From: Deltaproteobacteria bacterium
Lineage (GTDB): Bacteria > Desulfobacterota > Desulfomonilia > UBA1062
NCBI GenBank assembly: GCA_018434685.1
Contig: JAHDOV010000013.1
Coordinates: 186,001 to 250,000, forward strand
Direction: 5' to 3'
DNA length: 64,000 bases
Position numbers and translations under genes: made by a program. The notes beneath the pieces are model-generated. The model made no database searches. It worked only from the letters and a program-made list of their open reading frames with translations, and had not been told where the DNA came from. Positions 1 to 7,199 of the stretch are shown one piece after another; the stretch's first letter is position 1, and every line of letters begins with the position of its first letter.

Positions 1-2
1 GG

Positions 3-767
3 ATTGTCAGCACATCCAGCGGACAGGTGAAGATCGTCCACGACACGGCCGAGCTCACCGGCTGTATCACCAGCGGCGTCCTCGGCGTTATCATGCACCT
101 CGAAGGCGCCGAAGCCATAGATCCCCGCCTCGATGCGCTCGAGGTGCTCTATCGGGCAGGGCTCCGTTCGCTGGGCATTACCTGGAGCAGGCCCAACATA
201 TTCGGTTCGGGCGTACCGTTTCTGTTCCCCCATTCACCCGATACCGGTGAAGGCCTTACCGCATACGGCAGGGACCTGGTCCGGGCATGCAATGCCCTGC
301 ACATCTTGATCGATTGTGCCCACCTGAACGAGCGGGGGTTCTGGGACGTGGCGTCGCTTACCCGAGCCCCGCTTGTGGCAACCCATTCGGCAGCGCATGC
401 CCTGTGCCCTTCCAGCAGGAACCTGACAGACAAACAGCTGGACGCCATCAAGGAGACCGGGGGGGTCGTGGGGGTAACCTTCTTTGTGCGCGACCTGCAT
501 CCCGAGGGAAAGACCGAGGAGAACACCTCGCTTGTGGAGATCGTGCATCACATCGACTACATTGCCTCACGCATCGGGATTGATCATGTGGCCTTTGGCT
601 CCGACTTCGACGGCGCTGTCGTACCGAAGGACCTTGGTGATGCGAGCGGCCTTCCCCGGCTTATCGAGGCCTTAGAGGATCACGGATTCGATCACGAGTC
701 ACTCGGAAAGATCACGCATGGAAACTGGATGAGGGTATTGGAGAAGACATGGCAGGAAAATCAGTGA
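3..767 (+). CDS. Membrane dipeptidase (peptidase family M19), 5'-truncated by window
   Basis: The frame is open from the first bases of the window, so the N-terminus lies upstream; a GTG at 27 is an internal Val rather than a convincing start. The visible part carries C-terminal signatures of zinc-dependent M19 (renal dipeptidase-type) enzymes: THSAAHALCPSSRN (the conserved 'SHS...RN' region with a metal-ligand His) and FGSDFDG (conserved Asp near the end). Family members hydrolyse dipeptides with broad specificity and are usually 310-400 residues, so about a third is missing, including the N-terminal HxD metal site. The 3' end overlaps the next gene by 19 bases, which implies translational coupling. 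Confidence 0.9.
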   Translation: MVSTSSGQVKIVHDTAELTGCITSGVLGVIMHLEGAEAIDPRLDALEVLYRAGLRSLGITWSRPNIFGSGVPFLFPHSPDTGEGLTAYGRDLVRACNALHILIDCAHLNERGFWDVASLTRAPLVATHSAAHALCPSSRNLTDKQLDAIKETGGVVGVTFFVRDLHPEGKTEENTSLVEIVHHIDYIASRIGIDHVAFGSDFDGAVVPKDLGDASGLPRLIEALEDHGFDHESLGKITHGNWMRVLEKTWQENQ

Positions 768-1246
768 AATCACCAGGAGCTATTCCCGGACTCGACGGTC
801 TGAAGACCGGCACCTATGTGCTGATACTGTTTCTGGAGCAGGCCCGGATGATACAGATCGGCAAGCTCGGCAGTTACACGTTTCCCCGGGGCTACTATGC
901 CTACATCGGCAGCGCCTTCGGCACGGGCGGCCTCCCGGCCAGGATCCTCCGCCACATGAAGACCGGCAAGAGTTGTCACTGGCATATAGACTATCTGCGC
1001 CCCCATGCCGATGTTCAGGAGGCCTGGGTCTTCGGAGAACGAACCAAGCTGGAGCACAAGTGGGCGTATCTGATCAGAAACCTCCCCGGCGCGGATGTCG
1101 TGACTCCCGGTTTCGGTTGCTCGGACTGTACCTGCCTGACCCACCTGTTTCACTTTGATTCCCGGCCGTCATTCCGTCGGTTTGCCAGGGCCCACCGGAC
1201 GATATCGCCCTCCTCCCCTGCCCCGCTGATGATTCCCCTGTCATGA
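749..1246 (+). CDS. GIY-YIG nuclease-like protein, DUF123 family
   Basis: This 165-residue protein matches the DUF123 branch of the GIY-YIG superfamily. Visible motifs are GTYVLIL near the N-terminus (the GIY position), GYYAYIGSAFG around residues 49-57 (the YIG part), a conserved Arg in the following helix (ARILRH), HWHIDYL, and a C-terminal Cys-rich GCSDCTCLTHLFHF. Family members are typically 130-150 residues, often archaeal or deltaproteobacterial, with unproven biological role. The ATG start at 749 lies inside the end of the dipeptidase gene, so the two are probably co-translated. The last 25 residues are low in recognisable content. Confidence 0.85.
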   Translation: MAGKSVKSPGAIPGLDGLKTGTYVLILFLEQARMIQIGKLGSYTFPRGYYAYIGSAFGTGGLPARILRHMKTGKSCHWHIDYLRPHADVQEAWVFGERTKLEHKWAYLIRNLPGADVVTPGFGCSDCTCLTHLFHFDSRPSFRRFARAHRTISPSSPAPLMIPLS

Positions 1247-1567
1247 GCGGACATCCTGAACTGATGAGGCACTCTCAAGACCGAGGTCTGACATCGACCT
1301 GGCCGTGAACGAATACCCCTCGCCCACCGGTGCCGCAATCCCGAGCCTGTTTCCGGCAGCTGTCTGAGCCGCTCCTGCACTGTACAACCCCTTTTCACTG
1401 CAGAATCCGGGTTATACCCGCACGCTTGACTCACAACTCTATCTATTTATAGTAGTATAAGTAGATACTATAATTTTTCTTTCCTGATCCATTGCCATCC
1501 GGGGAGGTTTCTATGGCCTTTGAGAGATTCTGGCACAGATGGAGCTGCTTACAAGGGAGGGAAACCC
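1247..1567. other. Intergenic region with one candidate promoter
   Basis: No coding frame with a ribosome binding site or family similarity is visible in this stretch. Its last third is AT-rich around 1440-1480 with repeated TAGTA/ATACTA words, and contains the candidate sigma-70 promoter annotated separately. Confidence 0.5.
1426..1453 (+). promoter_or_regulatory. Candidate sigma-70 promoter for the crotonase gene
   Basis: TTGACT (1426-1431) and TATAGT (1448-1453) are separated by 16 bases in an AT-rich patch about 115 bases upstream of the crotonase start. This is a good match to -35/-10 elements by inspection, with no experimental support. Confidence 0.45.
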
Positions 1568-2377
1568 ATGCATAGGCCCAAACCGGCTTTCAACACCCTC
1601 ATCTTTGAAGAGAAGGAACCCTCCATAGGGCTTGTCACCATAAACCGCCCCGAGACCCTGGGCGCCATCAATCTCGAGATGATCGACGACTTTCAGGAGC
1701 TCTTCGGTCTGCTCACCCGCGATGATTCCATCCGCGTCCTCATCATCACGGGAAAGGGACGTGGTTTCTCCTCCGGTGCGGATCTCAACGATGCGGCAAG
1801 ACACAGCCATACAGAGGTGTTTTCCGACCCCGAAACCTTTCTCCGGCTCATCCAGCAGCGGTACAGCTCGCTGGTCACGGGTTTGAGGAACATCCCGCAG
1901 CCGGTGATCGCAGCCATCAACGGAGCCGCTGCAGGAGGCGGTTTCTGCATGGCACTGGCGAGCGATATCCGCATAGCATCCGAGAGTGCCTATTTTGTGG
2001 CCTCGTTCATCAATATCGGGCTTTCCGGCGGCGAGCTCGGCTCCTCTTATCTCCTTCCCCGCCTGGTGGGATTGTCCCGCGCTGCGGACATCCTGTGCAC
2101 GGGCAGGAAGGTCGATGCCCGCGAGGCCGAAAAGATCGGCCTGGTGAGCGCAGTGGTGCCGGCAGAGAACCTGTTGGAAACCGCTCTCGCCTATGCACGG
2201 ATGATGACGGACAAGAGTGTCGGCGGGCTCAAGCTCACCAAGAGGGTCCTTGACAGAAACATCGATGCCCCGTCACTGGAGGCCGCCCTGGAGCTGGAAA
2301 ACAGGAACCAGGCCATGATGGTGTTCTCCGGAGAATTTTTCACACTCATCAGAAATGTCATCGACAAACAGGGGTGA
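1568..2377 (+). CDS. Enoyl-CoA hydratase/isomerase (crotonase) family protein
   Basis: A 269-residue single-domain crotonase. The start is set at ATG 1568, which follows an AAGGGAGGG ribosome binding site; an in-frame ATG at 1520 lacks one. Crotonase features include TINRPETLGAIN near residue 25, the first oxyanion-hole region GRGFSSGADL (65-73) and the second AAINGAAAGGGF (115-126). The position that holds the first catalytic Glu in classical hydratases (GGGCEL) reads GGGFCM here, and the second Glu region reads INIGLSGGELG. It therefore belongs to a divergent branch, and hydratase activity should not be assumed. It stands alone behind its own candidate promoter. Confidence 0.88.
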   Translation: MHRPKPAFNTLIFEEKEPSIGLVTINRPETLGAINLEMIDDFQELFGLLTRDDSIRVLIITGKGRGFSSGADLNDAARHSHTEVFSDPETFLRLIQQRYSSLVTGLRNIPQPVIAAINGAAAGGGFCMALASDIRIASESAYFVASFINIGLSGGELGSSYLLPRLVGLSRAADILCTGRKVDAREAEKIGLVSAVVPAENLLETALAYARMMTDKSVGGLKLTKRVLDRNIDAPSLEAALELENRNQAMMVFSGEFFTLIRNVIDKQG

Positions 2378-2506
2378 TGGTTTCGCTTGACACAACCTGC
2401 TCTTTTCCCTATATTTTTCACGGTCAGTTCGATTGACTAATCGATTCGACGCAAGGCCTGAACCTGGATCATGAGGTGTGCGGGCAATGAAGGGCTGCTA
2501 CATACT

Positions 2507-3235
2507 ATGATAACCTTTAAAAAGGTAAACAAGTGGTTTGACGACCTCCATGTTCTCAGGGATATCGATTTTCATGTCGCTGCAGGCGAAGTCGTCGTGA
2601 TCTGCGGACCCAGCGGTTCCGGCAAGAGCACCCTGATAAGGTGCATCAACAAACTCGAACCAATCCAGGACGGCGAGATCATCGTGGACAACATGCCCAT
2701 CCACGATCCCAAGATCAACCTGAGACGCCTGCGGGAAGAGATAGGGTTTGTCTTCCAGCAGTTCAACCTCTACCCTCACATGACGGTCCTGGAGAACATA
2801 TCGCTGGCACCCATCTATGTGCGCAAGCAGAAGCGCGAAGAGGCCGAGGCAAAGGCGCATGAACTCCTGAGAAAGGTGGGCATTGCGGAAAAGGCCAGAT
2901 CCTACCCGGAACAGCTCTCCGGGGGGCAGCAGCAGCGCGTCGCTATTGCCAGGGGACTGGCCATGCACCCCAAAATCATGCTCTTTGACGAACCCACCTC
3001 CGCCCTCGATCCCGAGATGATCAACGAAGTGCTCGACGTCATGAAGAATCTCGCCCATGAGGGCATGACCATGATCGTGGTCACCCACGAGATGGGGTTT
3101 GCCCGCGAGGTGGCACACCGTGTCGTGTTCATGGACGAGGGGCAGATCATCGAGAGTGCCCCTCCGGGTACCTTCTTCACCCATGCAGAACACGAGCGCA
3201 CAAAGCTCTTCTTGAGTAAGATCCTGTCGCACTAG
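2507..3235 (+). CDS. Polar amino-acid ABC transporter ATP-binding protein
   Basis: This 242-residue ATPase is of the GlnQ/HisP/ArtP type. It has Walker [10 protein letters not shown] (about 34-42), Q-loop [20 protein letters not shown] signature [16 protein letters not shown], Walker [16 protein letters not shown] and the switch His in VTHEMGFA. The ATG at 2507 gives the canonical length; an upstream in-frame ATG at 2471 would add 12 unrelated residues. Together with the following binding protein and fused permease it forms a complete uptake system. In this family it energises import of polar or charged amino acids; the exact substrate cannot be read from sequence. Confidence 0.95.
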   Translation: MITFKKVNKWFDDLHVLRDIDFHVAAGEVVVICGPSGSGKSTLIRCINKLEPIQDGEIIVDNMPIHDPKINLRRLREEIGFVFQQFNLYPHMTVLENISLAPIYVRKQKREEAEAKAHELLRKVGIAEKARSYPEQLSGGQQQRVAIARGLAMHPKIMLFDEPTSALDPEMINEVLDVMKNLAHEGMTMIVVTHEMGFAREVAHRVVFMDEGQIIESAPPGTFFTHAEHERTKLFLSKILSH

Positions 3236-3296
3236 AGAACAGGTCTTTATATGTTACTACCAGATCAGACCAAGTAATCGAGAAAGGGAGGAGGGT

Positions 3297-4145
3297 ATGA
3301 AAAGGTTTTTACAAGGGGTAGCACTAACATTCTGTTTTGTCATGTTACTGGGCACCGTATGCTTTGCCGGCGCAACCTACGACAAGGTCAACAAAGACGG
3401 CGTGGTTCAGGTTGGCCTGATGTACAACAGCATTCCTGCCGCATACTTCAATGACAACAACGAGTGGGTAGGGTTCGATGTTGACATCGCCGAAGAGGTG
3501 GTTCGCCGGATCGGTGGTCAGATGGGCAAGGAGCTCAAGGTCGAACGGGTAAAGCTGAACAACAAGACCCGCATCTCATTCCTCACCTCGGGCAGGATCG
3601 ACATGTCCACCGCAAACATGACCCATAAGCGCGAGCGGGACAGGACCATCGATTTCTCCATCACGTACTTCTTCGATGGCCAGAAGATCCTTGCAAAGAA
3701 AGGCCGCTTCACCAAGCACGAAGACTTTGTCGGAAAGAAGATATCCTCGATGCAGGGAACCACGAGCGAAAAGAACGCCATCAACCTGCTCAAAAAACTT
3801 GGCGACCCCAATGCAGAAAAGAACGTCATCAGCTACCAGGACGAGCCTTCCTGCTTCCTCGCCCTGCAGCAGGACAAGGTTGCCGGGTGGTCCACCGACA
3901 GCACCATCCTGCTGGGATATGCCGCGAAAGAGCCCGGGAAGTATGAACTCGTCGGTGATTTCTTCAGCGACGAGCCCTACGGCATCGGCCTGCCCCAGGA
4001 TGACAGTGCTTGGAGAGATGCGGTCAATTTCGCCATTCAGGACATGTGGTCAGACGGCACATACATGAATATCTACAACAAGTGGTATGGCCCCGACACC
4101 CTGTACTACTTCCCCATGACCGAAAAGATCGAAATGTGGCCATAA
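3297..4145 (+). CDS. Amino-acid ABC transporter periplasmic substrate-binding protein
   Basis: A 282-residue solute-binding protein of family 3. The first 23-25 residues form a clear Sec signal peptide ending CFAG. The mature start reads VVQVGLMYNSIPAAYF, followed by WVGFDVDIAEEVVRRIG, which is the classic ligand-cleft region of glutamine/arginine/histidine-binding proteins. RISFLTSGRIDMSTANMTHKRERD and the Asp-rich SYQDEPSCF line up with the amino-acid-contacting segments. The ribosome binding site is AAAGGGAGG just before the ATG. It lies 61 bases behind the ATPase gene, and a strong hairpin follows the stop codon, so this gene may be transcribed in excess of the permease. Confidence 0.94.
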   Translation: MKRFLQGVALTFCFVMLLGTVCFAGATYDKVNKDGVVQVGLMYNSIPAAYFNDNNEWVGFDVDIAEEVVRRIGGQMGKELKVERVKLNNKTRISFLTSGRIDMSTANMTHKRERDRTIDFSITYFFDGQKILAKKGRFTKHEDFVGKKISSMQGTTSEKNAINLLKKLGDPNAEKNVISYQDEPSCFLALQQDKVAGWSTDSTILLGYAAKEPGKYELVGDFFSDEPYGIGLPQDDSAWRDAVNFAIQDMWSDGTYMNIYNKWYGPDTLYYFPMTEKIEMWP

Positions 4146-4166
4146 GAAAAATGAAATAAAACCGGT

Positions 4167-4205
4167 AAAATATGCGGTCCTCACACCTGTGGGACCGCAT
4201 ATTTT
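4167..4205 (+). terminator. Hairpin between binding-protein and permease genes (attenuator or RNA stabiliser)
   Basis: A perfect stem is formed by 4167-4180 and 4192-4205 around an 11-base loop, and the right arm runs into a T-run (ATTTTTTAAG). Rho-independent terminators look like this. Because the permease gene starts 60 bases further on the same strand, partial termination would lower permease expression relative to binding protein, a known pattern in binding-protein operons. Confidence 0.8.
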
Positions 4206-4264
4206 TTAAGAGGTGGCACCATCGTACCACCAGGAAGAGCCAACCGAGCAACAGGGAGCTGTAG

Positions 4265-6058
4265 GTGAGATCCTCAAAACACTTTGCACAACAATTCGGG
4301 ATTATTACTGCAATCGTACTGGTTTTTTATGCTGTCTTCAGCCATGCTGATTTCGGCTACAAATTCTACTGGGCCGTTCTCTATGAGGTAAATCCCACCT
4401 ACAAGGAGATCTTCGGTTACTGGCTGCTCAGAGGCCTGCAGCTGACCGTGGAGATATCGCTCATCAGTACCGGGATAGCCCTTTTCATGGGAACGATCTT
4501 CGGCATTGCCCGCCTCTCCACGTTCAAACCCACCTACTACCTCGCAACCGGCTATGTCGAGTTCTTCCGGAACACCCCGCTGCTGGTCCAGCTCTTCTTC
4601 TGGTATTTTGCCTTTCCCCTGGCGCTGCCTGAGACGATCCGCATCTTTCTCAACGAACACAACTACGAGTTCTGGGCGGCAACCCTCGGTCTCGGCATCT
4701 ACACCGGTTCCTTCGTGGCCGAAATCGTCCGGGCCGGGATCCAGGCGATACCGCACGGTCATGTCGAGGCTGCCCTCTCCTCCGGACTGACAAGGGCTCA
4801 GCTGCTGAGATTCGTAATCCTGCCCCAGGCCTTCCGGGTCATCATCCCGCCCCTGGGCAGCGAGTTCCTCAACAATATGAAGAACTCCTCACTGGCCATG
4901 ACCATCGGGGTTGCAGAGCTCTGCTGGCAGTCCCAGCAGATCGAATCGTTCACCTTCAGGGGGTTCGAGGCGACATCGGCCGCATCGATCATCTACCTCA
5001 GCCTGTCGCTGTCCATCTCGGTGGTCATGAACACCATCAACCACCATCTCAAGATAGGACAGGATAAACAGCTCACCCTCGTGGACAGGTTTCTGGCGCT
5101 CCTGTTCCGGCCATTCTACCTCCTGGGCACGGCGGTCTACCTCATTCTCCGGCACCTGAAGAAACGGTTCAACCTGGGCGAATACGCTCCCCAGCATGAA
5201 GAAGCCGTCTTCGCATCCGTCTGGTCCCGGACCGCAGCCATAATCTGGAACTGGATGGGGTATTGTGCAAAGATCATCTTCGTGTGTCTGTTCATCGCGG
5301 TGATCGGTCTTGCAATATATGCGGCCTATTCCTTCAACTGGGGCATCATCTGGAAAAACCTCCCGTCGCTGCTGATCTGGACTTTCCCGCACGGAGGACA
5401 GGGAGAGATCTTCTACGGCCTGGGCGGCCTTACCATGAGCATCATCATCGCGGGGATCGCCCTGCTGGCGAGTTTCTTCATCGGGCTCGTATTCGGCCTG
5501 GGCAGGCTCAGCAACAATGCCCTCATCAGCACGCCGAGCGTCCTCTATATAGAGATCATACGGGGCAACCCCCTCATCATGGTGATCTTCTGGGTCTATT
5601 TCTTCTCACCCATTGTCACCGGCATGCAGATAGATGTGTTCTGGAGTGCCACCATCGCCTTCACCATATTCTCGGGGGCCTACCTGGCAGAGATCGTCCG
5701 TGCAGGGGTCAGCGCCATCCCGCACGGGCAGGTCGAGGCGGCAACGGCCTCGGGTCTCAACTACGTCCAGGTCATGAGAAAGGTCGTCCTTCCCCAGGCC
5801 CTCAAGATCATGATCCCTGCAATAGTCGGGCAATTCATTTCCCTGTTCAAAGATACCTCGCTCGCCTACATCATCGGCGTATTCGAGCTCACCACCATAG
5901 CCCAGACCCTGAACAACCGGCTCATGATCTATCCCTTCGAGATCTATACGACTATCGCGGTTCTCTACTTCATCTGCTGCTACAGCATGAGCATGGTGGC
6001 CAACCACCTCGAGCAGAAGTATACCCCGACGAGGAGAACAGCCCGCAGCGCCGGCTAA
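4265..6058 (+). CDS. Amino-acid ABC transporter permease, two permease domains fused
   Basis: At 597 residues this is about double the usual 220-300 for HisM/GlnP-type permeases. It contains two copies of the domain: the EAA-loop signature occurs at about residues 175-200 (EAALSSGLTRAQLLRFVILPQ) and again at about 490-515 (EAATASGLNYVQVMRKVVLPQ). Each copy has its own set of membrane segments, joined by a charged linker around residues 270-325. A fused protein would supply both halves of the normally homo- or heterodimeric channel. The GTG start at 4265 is supported by GGGAG six bases upstream. The gene completes the operon with the ATPase and binding protein. Confidence 0.93.
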   Translation: MRSSKHFAQQFGIITAIVLVFYAVFSHADFGYKFYWAVLYEVNPTYKEIFGYWLLRGLQLTVEISLISTGIALFMGTIFGIARLSTFKPTYYLATGYVEFFRNTPLLVQLFFWYFAFPLALPETIRIFLNEHNYEFWAATLGLGIYTGSFVAEIVRAGIQAIPHGHVEAALSSGLTRAQLLRFVILPQAFRVIIPPLGSEFLNNMKNSSLAMTIGVAELCWQSQQIESFTFRGFEATSAASIIYLSLSLSISVVMNTINHHLKIGQDKQLTLVDRFLALLFRPFYLLGTAVYLILRHLKKRFNLGEYAPQHEEAVFASVWSRTAAIIWNWMGYCAKIIFVCLFIAVIGLAIYAAYSFNWGIIWKNLPSLLIWTFPHGGQGEIFYGLGGLTMSIIIAGIALLASFFIGLVFGLGRLSNNALISTPSVLYIEIIRGNPLIMVIFWVYFFSPIVTGMQIDVFWSATIAFTIFSGAYLAEIVRAGVSAIPHGQVEAATASGLNYVQVMRKVVLPQALKIMIPAIVGQFISLFKDTSLAYIIGVFELTTIAQTLNNRLMIYPFEIYTTIAVLYFICCYSMSMVANHLEQKYTPTRRTARSAG

Positions 6059-6112
6059 TCGGGAAGCCCACGGGCGCTGAACCACCACCGCCCTGCCGGT
6101 CCACGCAGAGCC

Positions 6113-6209
6113 TTTGCCAAATTGTCACAGAAGCAGGGGCATATCGAGTTTTTTTGCCATTTTGTCATACGAGAAGAATCCCCGGGGGACGTACATTGCC
6201 AGTATGACA
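6113..6209 (+). promoter_or_regulatory. Three spaced TTGCCA-type repeats, candidate activator (UAS) sites
   Basis: TTTGCCAAATTGTCAC (6113-6128) and TTTGCCATTTTGTCAT (6153-6168) are nearly identical and begin exactly 40 bases apart. A weaker third copy, TTGCCAGTATGACA (6196-6209), follows after 42 bases. Spacing close to four helical turns puts them on one face of the DNA. They end about 65 bases upstream of the sigma-54 promoter at 6272, the usual position for enhancer-binding-protein sites. Confidence 0.6.
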
Positions 6210-6271
6210 AATCAGCTCCATGCCATTGTTTATATCTGTTTTATTTTCGGCATGTTATGCATGTTCATTTC

Positions 6272-6287
6272 TGGCATGCCTTTTGCT
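6272..6287 (+). promoter_or_regulatory. Consensus sigma-54 (-24/-12) promoter
   Basis: TGGCATGCCTTTTGCT has the invariant GG at 6273-6274 and GC at 6285-6286 with exactly 10 bases between them, and matches TGGCAyr-N4-TTGCw. The expected transcript start is near 6298, and the first ATG with a strong ribosome binding site is at 6325. Initiation would need RpoN and an ATP-dependent activator, probably bound at the upstream repeats. Confidence 0.75.
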
Positions 6288-6324
6288 GTTTAATTTTCAG
6301 CAATCATCTGAAAGGAGAACGGTA

Positions 6325-6501
6325 ATGGTAACGCTCTGGATCATAATCGGTTGTTTGTTTCTGACAGGCATCGGCATCAGGTTCATGTATCGGGTGCTCG
6401 GACTCAGCCCGGCGGAAGCAACCGCGGTGTTCGTCCTGGTCGTAATGCTCGTGGGAGTAAACTCTGGACCCGCGCGACAGTTCATCGCACAGATGTTCTG
6501 A
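6325..6501 (+). CDS. Small membrane protein, 58 residues
   Basis: The ATG at 6325 follows the strong site AAAGGAGAA; a longer frame from 6220 has no such site and crosses the sigma-54 promoter, so the short form is preferred. The protein has two predicted membrane helices: LWIIIGCLFLTGIGIRF near the start and TAVFVLVVMLVGV near residue 35. I do not recognise a family. The first helix and the RFMYR segment resemble the 35-residue protein encoded at 6747 (pattern IG-x6-IG-x-RF-x2-R), so the two may be paralogues. It is first in a three-gene sigma-54 operon with an AtpI/AtpZ-like protein, which hints at a membrane-complex accessory role. Function unknown. Confidence 0.7.
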   Translation: MVTLWIIIGCLFLTGIGIRFMYRVLGLSPAEATAVFVLVVMLVGVNSGPARQFIAQMF

Positions 6502-6510
6502 TAACGGATT

Positions 6511-6750
6511 ATGAAACGGGACAAGCCATATAAGCTTCCCAGAAAGACCCTGGCGAGGATAACCAGGATAAGCGCCCTGAGTTTTATCCTCGTTATCATG
6601 ACCTTTCTGGGACTGTATGGCGGTATGTACCTGGACCGGATAACCGATATGGCCCCCAATTTCACCTTTCTCGGTCTCATTCTCGGCGTCATAATCGGAT
6701 TCAAGGGCTTCGTACAGGAAGCCATCGCGGAAAGGAGAGGTCAGTCATGA
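6511..6750 (+). CDS. AtpI/AtpZ-like small membrane protein
   Basis: A 79-residue protein with a basic N-terminus and two hydrophobic segments. The second half, GLYGGMYLDRITDMAPNFTF followed by LGLILGVIIGFKGF, matches AtpZ/AtpI proteins of F-type ATPase operons (G-x3-G-x2-LD ... P-x-F-x2-LGLILG-x2-xGF). Relatives assist c-ring assembly or act with Mg/Ca transport beside ATP synthase. No ATP synthase gene is in this window, so this is an orphan copy. It begins nine bases after the 58-residue gene and overlaps the next gene by an ATGA junction. Confidence 0.8.
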   Translation: MKRDKPYKLPRKTLARITRISALSFILVIMTFLGLYGGMYLDRITDMAPNFTFLGLILGVIIGFKGFVQEAIAERRGQS

Positions 6751-6854
6751 CGTTTGTATTCATCACAATCGGTCTCGTATCGTTCATCGCCATCGGATTG
6801 AGGTTTGCAGCACGGGCAACCTCAAAAGAACCGGCCGCATACCGGGCCGAATAG
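6747..6854 (+). CDS. Very small membrane protein, 35 residues
   Basis: The frame starts at ATG 6747, overlapping the TGA of the AtpI-like gene (ATGA), and ends at TAG 6852-6854. GGAGAGG lies just upstream at 6732-6740. It encodes one hydrophobic helix (FVFITIGLVSFIAIGLRF) and a short polar tail. The helix resembles the first helix of the 58-residue protein two genes upstream. The junction, ribosome binding site and similarity argue that it is real despite its size. No known family. Confidence 0.6.
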   Translation: MTFVFITIGLVSFIAIGLRFAARATSKEPAAYRAE

Positions 6855-7199
6855 CTCATATTATTTCACGATCCGGCGGCCCCGTGGCGGAGAACGTTTC
6901 CGCTGCGGGGCCTTCTGTTGTCTTCCCTCCCCCCTTGCTCCATGACCCTCTGTACCGAGTACCGGTGAACCGTAAAATATTCACCAGCACCTCATTTTCT
7001 GTTGTACGGCGCGATAAAATCAGACTATCATGACATCCCAGAAGTACATGCTATGGGTTTCTCGGATCCGGGGGAGAGGTTCTTGTTATGTATCATTTGA
7101 AATTACCATCTGCTGCTCATTGTGAGTCTGTCACGCACAGGGCACTCATGCCTGAACCGCAATCGTCCGTGCGCCGGAGCAACAGCTCGTGGGAAGACC
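6855..7199. other. Intergenic region before the RND gene
   Basis: It holds the terminator-like hairpin at 6878-6912. Beyond that I see only unmatched sequence; an in-frame upstream ATG at 7122 has no ribosome binding site. Confidence 0.5.
6878..6912 (+). terminator. Terminator-like hairpin after the small-membrane-protein operon
   Basis: GGCCCCG (6878-6884) pairs with CGGGGCC (6906-6912), and the stem extends inward with two mismatches through GGCGGA/TCCGCT. The downstream sequence is pyrimidine-rich (TTCTGTTGTCTTCCCTCC) rather than a clean T-run. Confidence 0.6.
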
